Origin: GAS188 sp035949255
GTDB lineage: Bacteria > Pseudomonadota > Alphaproteobacteria > Rhizobiales > Beijerinckiaceae
Direction of reading: 5' to 3'
DNA: 48,866 nucleotides
NCBI GenBank assembly: GCA_035949255.1
Contig: DASZIL010000167.1
Coordinates: 1-48,866, forward strand
Numbering within the stretch: position 1 is the first letter of the stretch; every line of letters begins with the position of its first letter. Shown here in pieces: positions 8,811 to 18,052 of the stretch. The position numbers were made by a program, and so were the translations under genes. The notes beneath the pieces are model-generated. The model was not told where the DNA came from. It made no database searches and was given only the letters and a program-made list of their open reading frames with translations.

Positions 8811-10645
8811 TGCAGGACCGATTGTCGCGCAGCCGCTTCCAGAACTTCGCCGAGGCGTCCGAGCGCGCCCAAGGACCGGGGCGGCTTTCCGCTTTGCGCA
8901 AGGCCCTGAAGGAAAAGGGGCTCGGCGGCTTCCTCGTGCCGAAAGCCGACGAGCATCAGAGCGAATACGTGCCGAAATCGGAAGAGCGTTTCGCCTGGCT
9001 CACCGGTTTCACCGGCTCGGCGGGGCTCTGCGTGGTGCTGCCCGAGGTCGCAGCGGTTTTCGTCGACGGGCGCTACACATTGCAAGTGTGCGAGGAGGTC
9101 GATCAGGGGGCGTTCACGCCTGTTTCGACTATCGATATTTCGGTCGAGGATTGGCTCGCGGAACACGCGCCCAAGGACGCGGCGATCGGCTTTGACCCCG
9201 CGCTTCATACACCGGACGCGGTCGAGCGCCTGGGAAAGGCCGTCACGCGGGCAGGAGCGCGGCTCGTCGCCGTCCGCCCGAACCCGATCGATGCGATCTG
9301 GGCCGACCGGCCCGAGCCGCCGAGCGAAGCCGTGGTGCTGCACGACATGAGGTTTGCCGGCGAGAGCGCTGCCGACAAAATCAAGCGTGTCCAGGCGGCG
9401 CTCGAGAAGGAGAAGCTCGACGCGCTCGTGGTCAGCGATCCGCATGCGCTGTGCTGGCTTTTCAACATCCGCGGCGGCGACGCGGCCCATACGCCGCTCG
9501 TCATCGGCTACGCCATCCTCCCGAGGACGGGTCGCCCGAGCCTCTTCCTCGACGCCCGCAAGCTCGACAATGCGGTGCGCGCATCGCTCGTCGAGCTCGC
9601 CGAGGTCGAGGAGCCGGCGCGCTTCGAGGAAGGCTTGCGCGCGCTCGGCGGCACGAAGGCGCGCGTGCGGCTCGATACCGCGACCGCGGGCGAACGCTTA
9701 CGGCTCGCGATCAAGGAGGCAGGCGGCGTTCCCGATGTCGGGCGCGATCCGATCGCGCTGATGAAGGCCGTGAAGAATGCGACCGAGATCGAGGGCTCGC
9801 GCCAAGCTCATCTGCGTGACGGGGTCGCGGTGACGCGCTTTCTCGCCTGGCTCGCCAAGGAGGCGCCGCGGGGCAGCCTCACCGAGATCGACGCGGTGCG
9901 CAAGCTCGAGGAATGCCGAATCGAGACGGGCTTGCTGAAGCAGCTATCCTTTCCGACCATCGCCGGGGCAGGGCCGCATGCGGCGATCCCGCATTACCGG
10001 GTGACGACCGTGGCGAACCGCAAGATCACGCCCGGCATCTTCCTCGTCGATTCGGGCGGCCAATATCTGGACGGCACGACCGACATCACCCGCACGATCG
10101 CCATCGGCCCGCCTTCTGAAGAGATGCGGGATCGCTTCACACGGGTGCTGAAGGGGCATATCGCCATCGCCACGGCGGTCTTTCCGAAAGGCAGCTCAGG
10201 CGCGCGCATCGATGGCTTCGCGCGTCGGCCGCTTTGGGAGGCGGGGCTCGATTTCGACCATGGCACCGGCCACGGCATCGGCTCCTACCTCTCCGTCCAT
10301 GAAGGCCCTCAGCGGATCTCGGCGCTCGGCAATGTGCCGCTCGAGCCCGGAATGATCGTGTCGAACGAGCCCGGTTATTACAAAGCGGGCGAATACGGCA
10401 TTCGGATCGAAAATCTCCTCCTCGTCGAGCGGCGCCAATTCGAGAGGGCGGATCGCGAGTATTTCGGATTTGAAACGCTCTCGCTAGCGCCGATCGATTT
10501 GTCGTTGATGGACCCAAGCTTGCTCACGGCGGCCGAGACCGCATGGCTCAATGCCTATCACGGGCGCGTGCGCGCCGCGCTCTCACCCTTTCTCGATCGT
10601 GAGACGGCGCGCTGGCTCGGCGAGGTCACGCGTCCCTTGGCGTGA
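8807..10645 (+). CDS. pepP: Xaa-Pro aminopeptidase (M24B, long form)
   Basis: It removes N-terminal residues that precede proline. The 612 residues match the long three-domain form: two creatinase-like N-terminal domains (about 20-330), a pita-bread M24 catalytic domain (about 340-550) and a C-terminal extension ending with ETAWLNAYH. Dinuclear metal ligands are visible: Asp415 and Asp426 in DSGGQYLDGTTD, a His in GTGHGIGSYLSVHEGP, and Glu residues in SNEPGYY and GIRIENLL. The start overlaps the dgt stop (ATGATG). It converges on the PAP2 gene with 16 bases between stops. Cytosolic, as no signal peptide is seen. Confidence 0.93.
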   Translation: MMQDRLSRSRFQNFAEASERAQGPGRLSALRKALKEKGLGGFLVPKADEHQSEYVPKSEERFAWLTGFTGSAGLCVVLPEVAAVFVDGRYTLQVCEEVDQGAFTPVSTIDISVEDWLAEHAPKDAAIGFDPALHTPDAVERLGKAVTRAGARLVAVRPNPIDAIWADRPEPPSEAVVLHDMRFAGESAADKIKRVQAALEKEKLDALVVSDPHALCWLFNIRGGDAAHTPLVIGYAILPRTGRPSLFLDARKLDNAVRASLVELAEVEEPARFEEGLRALGGTKARVRLDTATAGERLRLAIKEAGGVPDVGRDPIALMKAVKNATEIEGSRQAHLRDGVAVTRFLAWLAKEAPRGSLTEIDAVRKLEECRIETGLLKQLSFPTIAGAGPHAAIPHYRVTTVANRKITPGIFLVDSGGQYLDGTTDITRTIAIGPPSEEMRDRFTRVLKGHIAIATAVFPKGSSGARIDGFARRPLWEAGLDFDHGTGHGIGSYLSVHEGPQRISALGNVPLEPGMIVSNEPGYYKAGEYGIRIENLLLVERRQFERADREYFGFETLSLAPIDLSLMDPSLLTAAETAWLNAYHGRVRAALSPFLDRETARWLGEVTRPLA

Positions 10646-10661
10646 GCGCAAGGAGCAAGGA

Positions 10662-11588
10662 CTAGCGCAAGGCCGACGCCACCAGAGGCGGTGCGACGCG
10701 GACGCGTGGAGACATCCTTGCCCGGAGAGCAAGGCCGGCGAAGCCGATCGCGAGCCCTGCCGCGATATCGGCGATGTAATGGCCTCCGACCGGCACGGTC
10801 GACATCACGACGATACCGTTGAGGATGATCGCCGAAACGCCGATGAAGCGCACCGGCGCGAGCGCCCAGGCGGTCAGCACGGCGAGCACGCAATGGAAGG
10901 AGGGGAAGGTCACTACGCCTTCCATTCTCGCGAGATCGAAATCGGCGAAGCGGCCTTGGCGCAAGGCCAGGAAGTCGGGAAGGAAGGATTTTCCGCCGAA
11001 GCCGAGGCGCGCGAAGAGCTCGCCGTCGATGCCGTAGCTCGGAATGGGCCCGAACGCCGGCGCCAGGGCGAAGAGCAGGATCGTGCAGATGAGCGTGACC
11101 GGAAGAAGCGACAAATAAGTAGCAAGCCGCTCGTGCCGATCCGTGAAGCCGAGCACCAATATCGTGATCGGGATCTGGGGGAGCGAGCTCAGATACGCAA
11201 GCGTGAGACAGGTATTCATGGCCCGGTTCGAGGTCATCGCCTCGACGAGCGCTCGCCAATCGATGCCGATCATGTGCTCGAAAGCGATGAACATTCCATC
11301 GCGCGTTGCAGCGCCCGTCGCCGCCGCAGGATAGGTGAGCACGCCCGTCGTTGCCGCGAAGGCCAGGATGAAAGCCGTCGCGGCCGTTACCACGGCAAGC
11401 CGCCGGTCGGGCCTGATGCGCAGATAGAAGAAACTGGCGCCAAGAAAGAACGCGATGAGCGTGAGGGTGAGCGCGATCCGCCCGCCTTCGATCGTGACAC
11501 CGAGGCCCAGGAGGCCCGCATAAGCGGCAGCTCCCGTGATCGCGAGAAGCAGCCAGGATGTTCGCGCGGGAAAATCGAAGACCGACAT
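10662..11588 (-). CDS. PAP2 superfamily membrane phosphatase/transferase
   Basis: The 308-residue protein has about six membrane spans. Near the C-terminus are the PAP2 motifs VTFPSFHCVLAV and VPVGGHYIADIAAG, the form seen in the PAP2_3 (AUR1/inositol-phosphotransferase-like) branch, where a Gly-Gly replaces the usual Ser-Arg before the second His. The two catalytic His and the Asp are present. A phospholipid or polyprenyl-phosphate substrate in the inner membrane is likely but not identified. Single gene. It is unrelated in context to the PAP2 domain at 34506. Confidence 0.85.
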   Translation of the reverse strand: MSVFDFPARTSWLLLAITGAAAYAGLLGLGVTIEGGRIALTLTLIAFFLGASFFYLRIRPDRRLAVVTAATAFILAFAATTGVLTYPAAATGAATRDGMFIAFEHMIGIDWRALVEAMTSNRAMNTCLTLAYLSSLPQIPITILVLGFTDRHERLATYLSLLPVTLICTILLFALAPAFGPIPSYGIDGELFARLGFGGKSFLPDFLALRQGRFADFDLARMEGVVTFPSFHCVLAVLTAWALAPVRFIGVSAIILNGIVVMSTVPVGGHYIADIAAGLAIGFAGLALRARMSPRVRVAPPLVASALR

Positions 11589-11759
11589 GATGCCGGCCTA
11601 CTCGTCAGCGGTTAATTCGCCCTTGCGGAAAAAGATGGAAGGCGAGCTTTGCCGGCGCTGGCGCCTCATCCTGACGGGTAAGTGATTCCGCGAAAGGGTT
11701 GCCTCATGCGTTAATGGGCGCGGGGCGAAGCCAGGGCGACCGATTGGAGAGGATCGATC

Positions 11760-12656
11760 ATGCAGGGGATGAAGCCGAAGGTCGCGATCATCGCGCCAGG
11801 AAACATGGGCGCGGCGGTCGGGCGGCGCCTCGTGGAGCATGGGCTCGAGGTCACAACGCCGCTCGAGGGACGCAGTGCCGCAAGCCGCAAGCGGGCGGAG
11901 GAAGCGGGCATGGTTGGGATCGGTCTCGATGAGATCACGAACGCCGATATGCTGCTTTCGATCGTGCCGCCCGGAGAGGCGCTCGCGCTCGCGGAGGCCT
12001 TGGCGCCGCGCCTTGCCGAGCGCGATGGCCGCGCGCTCTACGTCGATTGCAACGCGGTCAGCCCGCGAACGGCGAGGAAGATCGGCGATCTCCTGAAGGG
12101 CGTGGCCTTCGTGGACGCGGGCATCATCGGGCTTCCGCCACGGCAAGGCGAGAAAGGCCCAAGCTTTTATGCGAGCGGCGAGGCGGCGGCGCGCTTCGGC
12201 ATGCTTGGCCAATACGGCCTCTCGATCAAGGTGCTCGATGGCCCGATCGGCGCCGCTTCCGCGCTCAAAATGTCCTATGCCGGCATCACCAAAGGCTTGT
12301 CTGGGCTCGGTGCCGCCATGCTCATCGCGGCAAGCCGGGAAGGGGCTGCGGCGGTGCTGCGCGCCGAGCTTCAAGAAAGCCAGCCCGCGATTCTTGCGCG
12401 CTTCGCGAAAGCGCTTCCGCAAATGTATGCGAAGGCCTATCGCTGGGTCGCCGAGATGGAAGAGATCGCCGAGTTCCTCGGTGAGGACGAGGCAGCGGCC
12501 ACGATGTTTCGGGGCTTGTCGCGCCTTTACGAGCGGCTCGCCGCCGACTATCGCGGCGCAAAGGGCGAGATCAGCGCCATCGAGGCGTTTCTCTCGCCCG
12601 CCGAGCGCGCAACCGAAGCTTCGTCGAAGATCGCCGAAATTTCGGAAGCGCGCTGA
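11760..12656 (+). CDS. NAD(P)-dependent oxidoreductase, 6PGDH-like with DUF1932 domain
   Basis: The 298-residue protein has an N-terminal Rossmann domain (VAIIAPGNMGAAVGRRL, residues 8-24) of the 6-phosphogluconate/beta-hydroxyacid dehydrogenase type. A C-terminal DUF1932 helical domain contains LKMSYAGITKGLSGLGAAM, in which the Lys of LKMSYAGITKG is at the family's catalytic position. The substrate is unknown. It could be a 3-hydroxyacid or sugar acid. Starts at ATG 11760 or 11769 are both possible. Monocistronic, facing the rlpA gene. Confidence 0.85.
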   Translation: MQGMKPKVAIIAPGNMGAAVGRRLVEHGLEVTTPLEGRSAASRKRAEEAGMVGIGLDEITNADMLLSIVPPGEALALAEALAPRLAERDGRALYVDCNAVSPRTARKIGDLLKGVAFVDAGIIGLPPRQGEKGPSFYASGEAAARFGMLGQYGLSIKVLDGPIGAASALKMSYAGITKGLSGLGAAMLIAASREGAAAVLRAELQESQPAILARFAKALPQMYAKAYRWVAEMEEIAEFLGEDEAAATMFRGLSRLYERLAADYRGAKGEISAIEAFLSPAERATEASSKIAEISEAR

Positions 12657-12716
12657 CCGTCCTTGGCGGGTGCGGTGTCGGGCAAGCGCCCGACAGAGCG
12701 TCTTTCAGGATCGGCC

Positions 12717-13067
12717 TCAATCCCTGATGGTGTCCACCCGCACGCGGGCGATCCCTTGGTTGCGGAAGGCGAGAATTTGCGCCGCATGCGAAGAGACGTC
12801 GATCACGCGCCCGCGAACGAAAGGTCCGCGATCGTTCACGACGAGGACGGCCGAACGGCCATTCTCCAGATTGGTGACCTTGACGGGCGTGCCGAAAGGC
12901 AATGTCCGATGCGCCGCGGTGAGGCCGGCCGAGTGGAAGCTCGTTCCGCTCGCCGTCTTGTTGCCGGAGTAACCGGAATAATAAGAGGCCTTTCCGATCC
13001 AGCTCCCTCCTTCGGCGGCCATGGGGACGAGACAGGCGGCTAGAACAACGGCCATCATCTTCTGCAT
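12717..13067 (-). CDS. rlpA: RlpA-like septal ring lytic transglycosylase (short)
   Basis: The 116-residue exported protein has a signal peptide (about 1-20) followed directly by a double-psi beta-barrel domain. RlpA landmarks are visible: GKASYYSGYSGNKTASG, AAHRTLPFGTPVKVTN and the catalytic-Asp motif VVNDRGPFVRGRVIDVS. No SPOR domain is present, so it cannot bind denuded glycan in that way. It likely cleaves peptidoglycan glycan strands or only binds them. The ATG at 13067 has AAGGAT nine bases upstream, and the frame upstream of it is non-coding. No lipobox Cys was found. The Cys at residue 12 lies inside the hydrophobic core. Confidence 0.85.
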   Translation of the reverse strand: MQKMMAVVLAACLVPMAAEGGSWIGKASYYSGYSGNKTASGTSFHSAGLTAAHRTLPFGTPVKVTNLENGRSAVLVVNDRGPFVRGRVIDVSSHAAQILAFRNQGIARVRVDTIRD

Positions 13068-13283
13068 CAAGTGGATCCTTGCTGGTTTGAGGGAAATTTC
13101 GCCCGCTACCCAGCCCGGACGCGGCGACCTTGCGTTGCACTGTGACCAAACTGAGAGCATTTTGCGAAAATTACATGGCTCGGCCCGGGACGTCGTTCAG
13201 TGATGCTCCGTTCGCATGAGCCGCGCGCTTGACCGAAAGCCCCCGATTTCGCAGATGCGAAGCCCAGAATGGGAGGAAGTGAA

Positions 13284-14261
13284 ATGCATGTTCTCGTGAC
13301 CGGCGCCGCCGGAATGATCGGTCGGAAATTCGTCGAGCGGGTGGCTCGCGACGGCCGCATCGGCAAGACGCCCGTCGAGCGAATGACCTTGACGGATGTG
13401 GTCGCGCCAACGCCTCCAAAGGCGGCCTTCAAGATGGAAGCGCGCGCCGACGATATCGCGGCCTCGGGCGTCGCCGAAGCTCTGGTGAAGGAGTGCCCGG
13501 CGTTGATCCTGCACCTCGCCGCCATCGTCTCGGGCGAGGCCGAGAGCGATTTCGAGAAGGGCTATCGCGTCAATCTCGACGGCACGCGCCAGCTCCTCGA
13601 GGCGGTGCGGAAGATCGGCGGCGGCTACAAGCCCCGCTTCGTCTTCGCCTCCTCGATCGCAGTGTTCGGCGCGCCTTTTCCGGAGATTATCCCGGACGAG
13701 TTCCATCTCACTCCGCTTACGAGCTACGGCACGCAGAAGGCGATCGGAGAGCTCCTCCTCGCCGATTACACGCGCCGGGGGTTCCTCGATGGCGTGGGCT
13801 TGCGGTTTCCGACGATTTGCGTGCGTCCCGGCGCGCCGAACAAGGCCGCCTCGGGGTTCTTCTCGAACATCATTCGCGAGCCGCTCGCCGGCAAGGAGGT
13901 GATTCTGCCGGTGCCGGAGACCGTGCGGCACACGCATGCATCGCCGCGCGCCGCGGTGAATTTCCTGGTGCATGCCGCGAGCATGGACACGAACGTCATC
14001 GGGCCTCGCCGCTCGCTTTCCATGCCCGGCGTCTGCGTCACGGTCGGCGAGCAGATCGCCGCGCTCGAGCGCGTCGCCGGGGCGAAGGCCGTGAAGCTCA
14101 TTCGCCGCGAGCCTGACCCTGTGATCACCCGCATCGTGTCGGGTTGGCCCGAGCGCTTCGACCCCATCCGCGCCACGAAGCTCGGCTTTGCGGCCGAGAG
14201 TTCATTCGACGAGATCGTCCGCGCCCATGTCGAGGACGAGCTTGGCGGTAAGATCGCCTAG
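13284..14261 (+). CDS. denD: NAD-dependent epimerase/dehydratase, D-erythronate dehydrogenase-like
   Basis: This extended SDR of 325 residues starts with VLVTGAAGMIGRKF and has the catalytic YGTQK and Ser of ASSIAVFGAP. Overall it matches the DenD group, which oxidises D-erythronate at C2. The segments HLAAIVSGEAE and LRFPTICVRPGAPNKAASGF are typical of that group. Other DenD pathway genes (denA/otnK, otnC) are absent here, so the substrate is inferred only from resemblance. The ATG at 13284 has gggaggaag just upstream. An ATG five codons earlier is less well placed. Confidence 0.82.
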   Translation: MHVLVTGAAGMIGRKFVERVARDGRIGKTPVERMTLTDVVAPTPPKAAFKMEARADDIAASGVAEALVKECPALILHLAAIVSGEAESDFEKGYRVNLDGTRQLLEAVRKIGGGYKPRFVFASSIAVFGAPFPEIIPDEFHLTPLTSYGTQKAIGELLLADYTRRGFLDGVGLRFPTICVRPGAPNKAASGFFSNIIREPLAGKEVILPVPETVRHTHASPRAAVNFLVHAASMDTNVIGPRRSLSMPGVCVTVGEQIAALERVAGAKAVKLIRREPDPVITRIVSGWPERFDPIRATKLGFAAESSFDEIVRAHVEDELGGKIA

Positions 14262-14330
14262 GGTCGGCGTGGCGCCGCCAATGGGATCGGTGCTGCCCGA
14301 TGAAACGACGATAAGTCTGGAGGCCTTCAC

Positions 14331-14576
14331 GTGAGCCGGATTACAAAGCTCTTCACGCACTGACGTAGCCAGGCTGCGCGCCTGCCCAAAGAATTTCGCT
14401 TCGCGGGGCGGGAAGTGCGCGTCACAAAGGTAGGCGATCGGGTAATCCTCGAACCGCTCGCGCCCACCGACGCCATGCCTTGGGACGCGATCGACCAACT
14501 TGGCGATGCGCCCTTCATGCCGCAGGGGCGTGAGCAGCCGCGCATGCGTCCGGAGCGCGTGGTCTTCAGCCGGTGA
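14331..14576 (+). pseudogene. vapB: VapB-type antitoxin gene with an in-frame stop
   Basis: From GTG 14331 the reading gives VSRITKLFTH, then TGA (14361-14363), then RSQAARLPKEFRFAGREVRV and on to a normal stop at 14574. Together this is a full 81-codon VapB/AbrB-fold antitoxin in which the expected TNGRSQA reads TH-stop-RSQA. GGA to TGA is a one-base change. A ggagg lies upstream of the GTG. No start codon follows the stop before the DNA-binding core is lost. No recognisable VapC PIN-domain toxin follows: the frame overlapping the antitoxin stop (GTG 14573) ends after eight codons. The leftover is the only content of the 423 bases between denD and tetR. Confidence 0.75.
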
Positions 14577-14684
14577 CCCATCTCGATTGGGTCCTGTGAG
14601 ACGAGGTGGCGGCATCGCCCGCTTCGCCAAGAAGCATGGCCACCGCTATCGCTTTGTGGTCGGGGCCTGAGCCATGCGCCGGTC

Positions 14685-15287
14685 TCAGAGCGCCGGGCTG
14701 TCGCCCCAACCACCGAGCCTCAGAGCGACATCCATGCACGCGTCGCGCACCTCATCGGCAAGGGTTTGATCCTCGCTCGCCCGTGCGATGACCATGCCGC
14801 CCACGCACAGCGCTGCGATGGCGAGCGCCACCGTCCGATCGGGATGCTGTTGGGGACGCGAGCCGCTTTGAAGGATATCGACCATTGCCTTGAAGACGGC
14901 CTCATAGGCGCGCTTCGCGCTCTCCCCATTGCGCGCGACATCACTCGGCAAGGCGACCATAGGACAGGAATTATCGATGTCCTGGAAATGCTGGCGCGAG
15001 AGATAGGCACGCACGATCTGCGGCCCGATATCGGCGGCGTTGCGGTCGATCTCCACACCCTCCCAGTTGCTGTCCCAGCCGGGATCGGTGAAGAAGCATT
15101 GCAAGGCTTCGGCATAGAGGTCGCTTTTGCTGCTGAAGTGCCGATAAAAGCCGCCATGCGTTAGGCCGGCTTCCGCCATGATTTGATCGACCGATACGCC
15201 GTCGAAGCCGAACCGATTGAACAAGCGGCGGGCGACGCGGATGATCGTTGCTCTGGTCGCATCGCGATGGCCGGGTGGATAGGGCAT
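14685..15287 (-). CDS. TetR/AcrR family transcriptional regulator
   Basis: The 200-residue protein has an N-terminal helix-turn-helix (RATIIRVARRLFNRFGFDGVSV then IMAEAGLTHGGFYRHF, split here) typical of TetR repressors. A ligand-binding domain contains NSCPMVALPSDVAR, usual in the YxaF/LmrA-like branch. The start at 15287 is favoured by ggagga five bases upstream, although an ATG lies four codons earlier. It is divergent from the SRPBCC gene, and the palindrome at 15363-15386 lies between them. It probably represses itself and that gene. Confidence 0.88.
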   Translation of the reverse strand: MPYPPGHRDATRATIIRVARRLFNRFGFDGVSVDQIMAEAGLTHGGFYRHFSSKSDLYAEALQCFFTDPGWDSNWEGVEIDRNAADIGPQIVRAYLSRQHFQDIDNSCPMVALPSDVARNGESAKRAYEAVFKAMVDILQSGSRPQQHPDRTVALAIAALCVGGMVIARASEDQTLADEVRDACMDVALRLGGWGDSPAL

Positions 15288-15362
15288 GAGGTCCTCCATC
15301 GCGCGTTCGTTCCAAGCGCGGCGTGTTTGATCCGAGGTTATGGGCAGATCATCGCCGCTGGG

Positions 15363-15386
15363 AAAAGATGATGTTGATCATCTTTT
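15363..15386. promoter_or_regulatory. Palindromic operator candidate between tetR and SRPBCC gene
   Basis: AAAAGATGAT, GTTG, ATCATCTTTT is a perfect 10-bp inverted repeat with a 4-base spacer, the size of a TetR-family operator. It lies 75 bases upstream of the tetR start and 66 bases upstream of the SRPBCC start, well placed to control both. Confidence 0.6.
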
Positions 15387-15452
15387 ATGCGGCTGCTTCT
15401 TGAAAACCCGGCCCAGGGACGGGCCGGATTTTCCGGAGCATGAGGAACGACG

Positions 15453-15842
15453 ATGACAAATACGATAAGGCAAGAGGTGGCTTTTAAGGCGAGCCCGAAG
15501 CGAATCTACGATACGCTCCTCGATGCCAGGCAATTCAGTGAATTTACCGGTGGCGCGCCGGCTGAGATCGATCCCAGGGCGGGGGGCGCCTTCTCGTGCT
15601 TTGGTGGGATGATCACCGGGCGCAGCATCGAAATGATCCCCAACCGGCGCATTGTTCAGGCATGGCGCGCGGGAAATTGGCCGGAAGGCGCCTATTCGAT
15701 CGTGAAGTTCGAGATCGAAGCCAATGGGGCCGGGTCTAAACTTACCCTCGAGCATTCGGCTTTTCCGGAAGGCAGCGCACAACATCTCGAGGGCGGCTGG
15801 CATAAGATGTATTGGGAGCCGCTGAAGAAATATCTGGCTTAA
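15453..15842 (+). CDS. SRPBCC (AHSA1/START-like) domain protein
   Basis: This single-domain 129-residue protein of the Bet v1-like fold has the AHSA1 signatures EVAFKASPKRIYDTLLDA, GGAFSCFGGMITGRSIEMIPNRRIVQAWR and GGWHKMYWEPLKKYL. The fold binds small hydrophobic ligands. The function is unknown. gaggaacg precedes the ATG. Divergent from, and probably regulated by, the TetR gene. Its TAA overlaps the ppiD TAA from the other strand (both lie within the four bases ttaa). Confidence 0.88.
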   Translation: MTNTIRQEVAFKASPKRIYDTLLDARQFSEFTGGAPAEIDPRAGGAFSCFGGMITGRSIEMIPNRRIVQAWRAGNWPEGAYSIVKFEIEANGAGSKLTLEHSAFPEGSAQHLEGGWHKMYWEPLKKYLA

Positions 15843-17749
15843 GGCCCCTCGGCGCCGCCGCGCACCGCGCCGCGTGCGGCGGCCTCGTCGATCGATGTGC
15901 CCAGATCGGTTTCGAGCTTTTGCACATAGGCCTGGGTGATGTCGTCCTCGAGCGCCGTCTCGAGGCGCGGCGAGAGCGCGGCGGCCTGGCTCGGGTCGGC
16001 CGGCGGTAGCGCTGCCGATTTCACCTTGAAGACGATGCGGCCGAGCCCGTCGGCGGCGAGCGCATAACCCGCGCCGCCCGATTTTACACCGAAGATCGCG
16101 TTCACGGCCGCAGGCGACAGGCCGGGCGGCGCCGAGGAACGGGTGATGCCCTCGACGCTGTTCACCTCGAGCTTGTTCTCGGCGGCGATCTCGGTGATCG
16201 GGGTTCCGCTCTCCATCCGCTTGACGAATTCGGCGGCCTTCTTCGCGAGCGCCACGGAACGCTGGTCGTCCGTCCAGGCCTTCACCACCTCGTCCTTGAC
16301 CTCGGAGAGTGGCCGGTCATGGGCCCGTTCGATATTTGTCACGTCGTACCACAAATATCCGCCGTCACGCAGCGAGACCGCGTCATTGTCCCCGCCGACC
16401 TCCGCTTGGAAGGCTGCCCTCAAGACCAGGCCCTTGTCCGGGATGCCGGCGACCGGCTTGCCGTCCTTGCCATTGCCAGAGGCGTCGACGGCGTCGATCC
16501 TCACCACCGGAAGGTCGAGCGCGGTGGCGATCTCGGCGACCGGTTTCGCCGAGGCGCGCTGATCCTCGATTTTGTCGCGCAAATCCCGCAAGCTCGTCTT
16601 CGCTTGATTGGTGGCGATCTCGACGCGCAGCAGACCCAGCACATCCTCGAAAGCCTTGACGCTTGCAGGTTCGATCGCCGTGACCCGCAAGATCACCGGA
16701 CCGAATTTCGTATCGACCACGCCCGAGGGCACCCCTTGCGCGAGCGAGAAGGCGGCGTCCGCGAGCTTCGGATCGTCGAGCGCGTCCTTTGTCGTGGTCC
16801 CGAGAGACAAATCCTCCCCCGAAACGCCTCGCGCGGCGGCGATCTCGTCGAAGCTTGCTCCGGCAGCGAGCTTCGCCGCATCCGCCTGTGCCTCGGCCTC
16901 GCTCTTATAAGGGATGCGCTCGATGCTTCGTTTCTCGACCGTCGTGAAACGCGCGGCCTTCTCCTTCTCATATTCGGCGCGCGCCTCGCTCTCGGACACG
17001 GTGTCGGGCCGGGCGAGCGCCTTCGGGTCGACGGCGAGGAGCACCAGCGAGCGGTATTCGGGGGAGGCGAACTCAGCTTTCCGTCCCTCGTAAAAGGCGC
17101 TGAGCCCGGCTTCATCCGGGGCCGAGATCTCGCCGGCGGCGGAAGGCGGAAGGACGATGTCGTCGACCGAGCGCGTCTCGGCGCTGAAGCGATGCAGCGC
17201 ATCCAGCATCACCGAAGGGATCGGCGGATTGCCGGCGATCGCCTCGGCGAGCTGGCGGCGCAGGTAGAGGCCGCGCTGCTCGCGCAAGAAGCTTTCCTGC
17301 GTAAAGCCGCTTTGCCGCAGCGCCTCGTTGAAGCGCGCCGGATCGAAATTTCCGTCCGGACCCTTGAAGATCGGGTCGGAAAGCACGGCGCGGGTAATGG
17401 TGGCGTCCGAAAGCGCAAGGCCGAGCTGGCTTGCCTTCTGGTCGAGCGCCGCCTCCGCCACGAGGCCCGAAAGCACTTGCCGATCAAGCCCCGCTGCCAA
17501 GGCCTCGGCCGTTGTGACATTGCGCCGCGATTGGCTCGACAAGCGCTGCAGCTCGCTCTGGAAGGCATCGCGGTAGGCAAGCGTCGTGATGTCGCGCGAG
17601 CCGGTGCTCGCCACCACCTCCCGGTGCGTGATGCGAAAAATATCGCCGATCCCCCAGATCCCGAAGCTCAGGATCAGGAAGCCGAACATCACCGTAACGA
17701 TAATCTTGCCGAGCCAGCCCTGCTGGGCTTTGCGCATTCCGCTGAGCAT
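15839..17749 (-). CDS. ppiD: Peptidylprolyl isomerase PpiD-like periplasmic chaperone
   Basis: The 636-residue membrane-anchored folding factor has a single N-terminal span (KIIVTVMFGFLILSFGIWGIG, residues about 14-34). It continues with a SurA/PpiD N-terminal helical chaperone domain (FNEALRQSGFTQESFLREQR) and a degenerate parvulin-type domain around 230-370. It helps outer-membrane and periplasmic proteins fold at the Sec exit. I chose ATG 17749 (MLSGMRKAQQGW) because that is the family start. The frame is open to 17842 but rich in Arg/Lys and unlike the family. It converges on the SRPBCC gene with overlapping stops. Confidence 0.92.
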   Translation of the reverse strand: MLSGMRKAQQGWLGKIIVTVMFGFLILSFGIWGIGDIFRITHREVVASTGSRDITTLAYRDAFQSELQRLSSQSRRNVTTAEALAAGLDRQVLSGLVAEAALDQKASQLGLALSDATITRAVLSDPIFKGPDGNFDPARFNEALRQSGFTQESFLREQRGLYLRRQLAEAIAGNPPIPSVMLDALHRFSAETRSVDDIVLPPSAAGEISAPDEAGLSAFYEGRKAEFASPEYRSLVLLAVDPKALARPDTVSESEARAEYEKEKAARFTTVEKRSIERIPYKSEAEAQADAAKLAAGASFDEIAAARGVSGEDLSLGTTTKDALDDPKLADAAFSLAQGVPSGVVDTKFGPVILRVTAIEPASVKAFEDVLGLLRVEIATNQAKTSLRDLRDKIEDQRASAKPVAEIATALDLPVVRIDAVDASGNGKDGKPVAGIPDKGLVLRAAFQAEVGGDNDAVSLRDGGYLWYDVTNIERAHDRPLSEVKDEVVKAWTDDQRSVALAKKAAEFVKRMESGTPITEIAAENKLEVNSVEGITRSSAPPGLSPAAVNAIFGVKSGGAGYALAADGLGRIVFKVKSAALPPADPSQAAALSPRLETALEDDITQAYVQKLETDLGTSIDEAAARGAVRGGAEGP

Positions 17750-18052
17750 CGCTGAATTGTTCCTGGCCTCGTATCGTCGTTTGGTCCTTGCCGCTGAACG
17801 CCTCGCCTTCGTCTTGCGGGGCAAAGCGCCTTGGACGCGCATCTATAGGGGGGCGGCCGAAAGCGAGCAACGGGCGGAAGCCGTCTTGTCGGAATCCCGC
17901 CGTAAGCCTTCGGGTGAGCCCTCTATAAAAGCTATGCGGTTCGGCCTGCCGGTCCCGCCCGCCCCAAGTCTTTCGGGAAAGCATTGCTTGGCCGCGAGAC
18001 CCTCACATGTTATCGGGACGCTCCTTTTCAAGACAGGCGGATGAGACCGGCC

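Noticed and set aside
14202..14630. 142-codon minus-strand frame over the vapB remnant
   Set aside because: It is the antisense of the VapB-like reading, which matches a known antitoxin family.
16319..17755. 478-codon frame opposite ppiD
   Set aside because: Arg/Glu/His-rich shadow with no family features; ppiD is clear on the minus strand.
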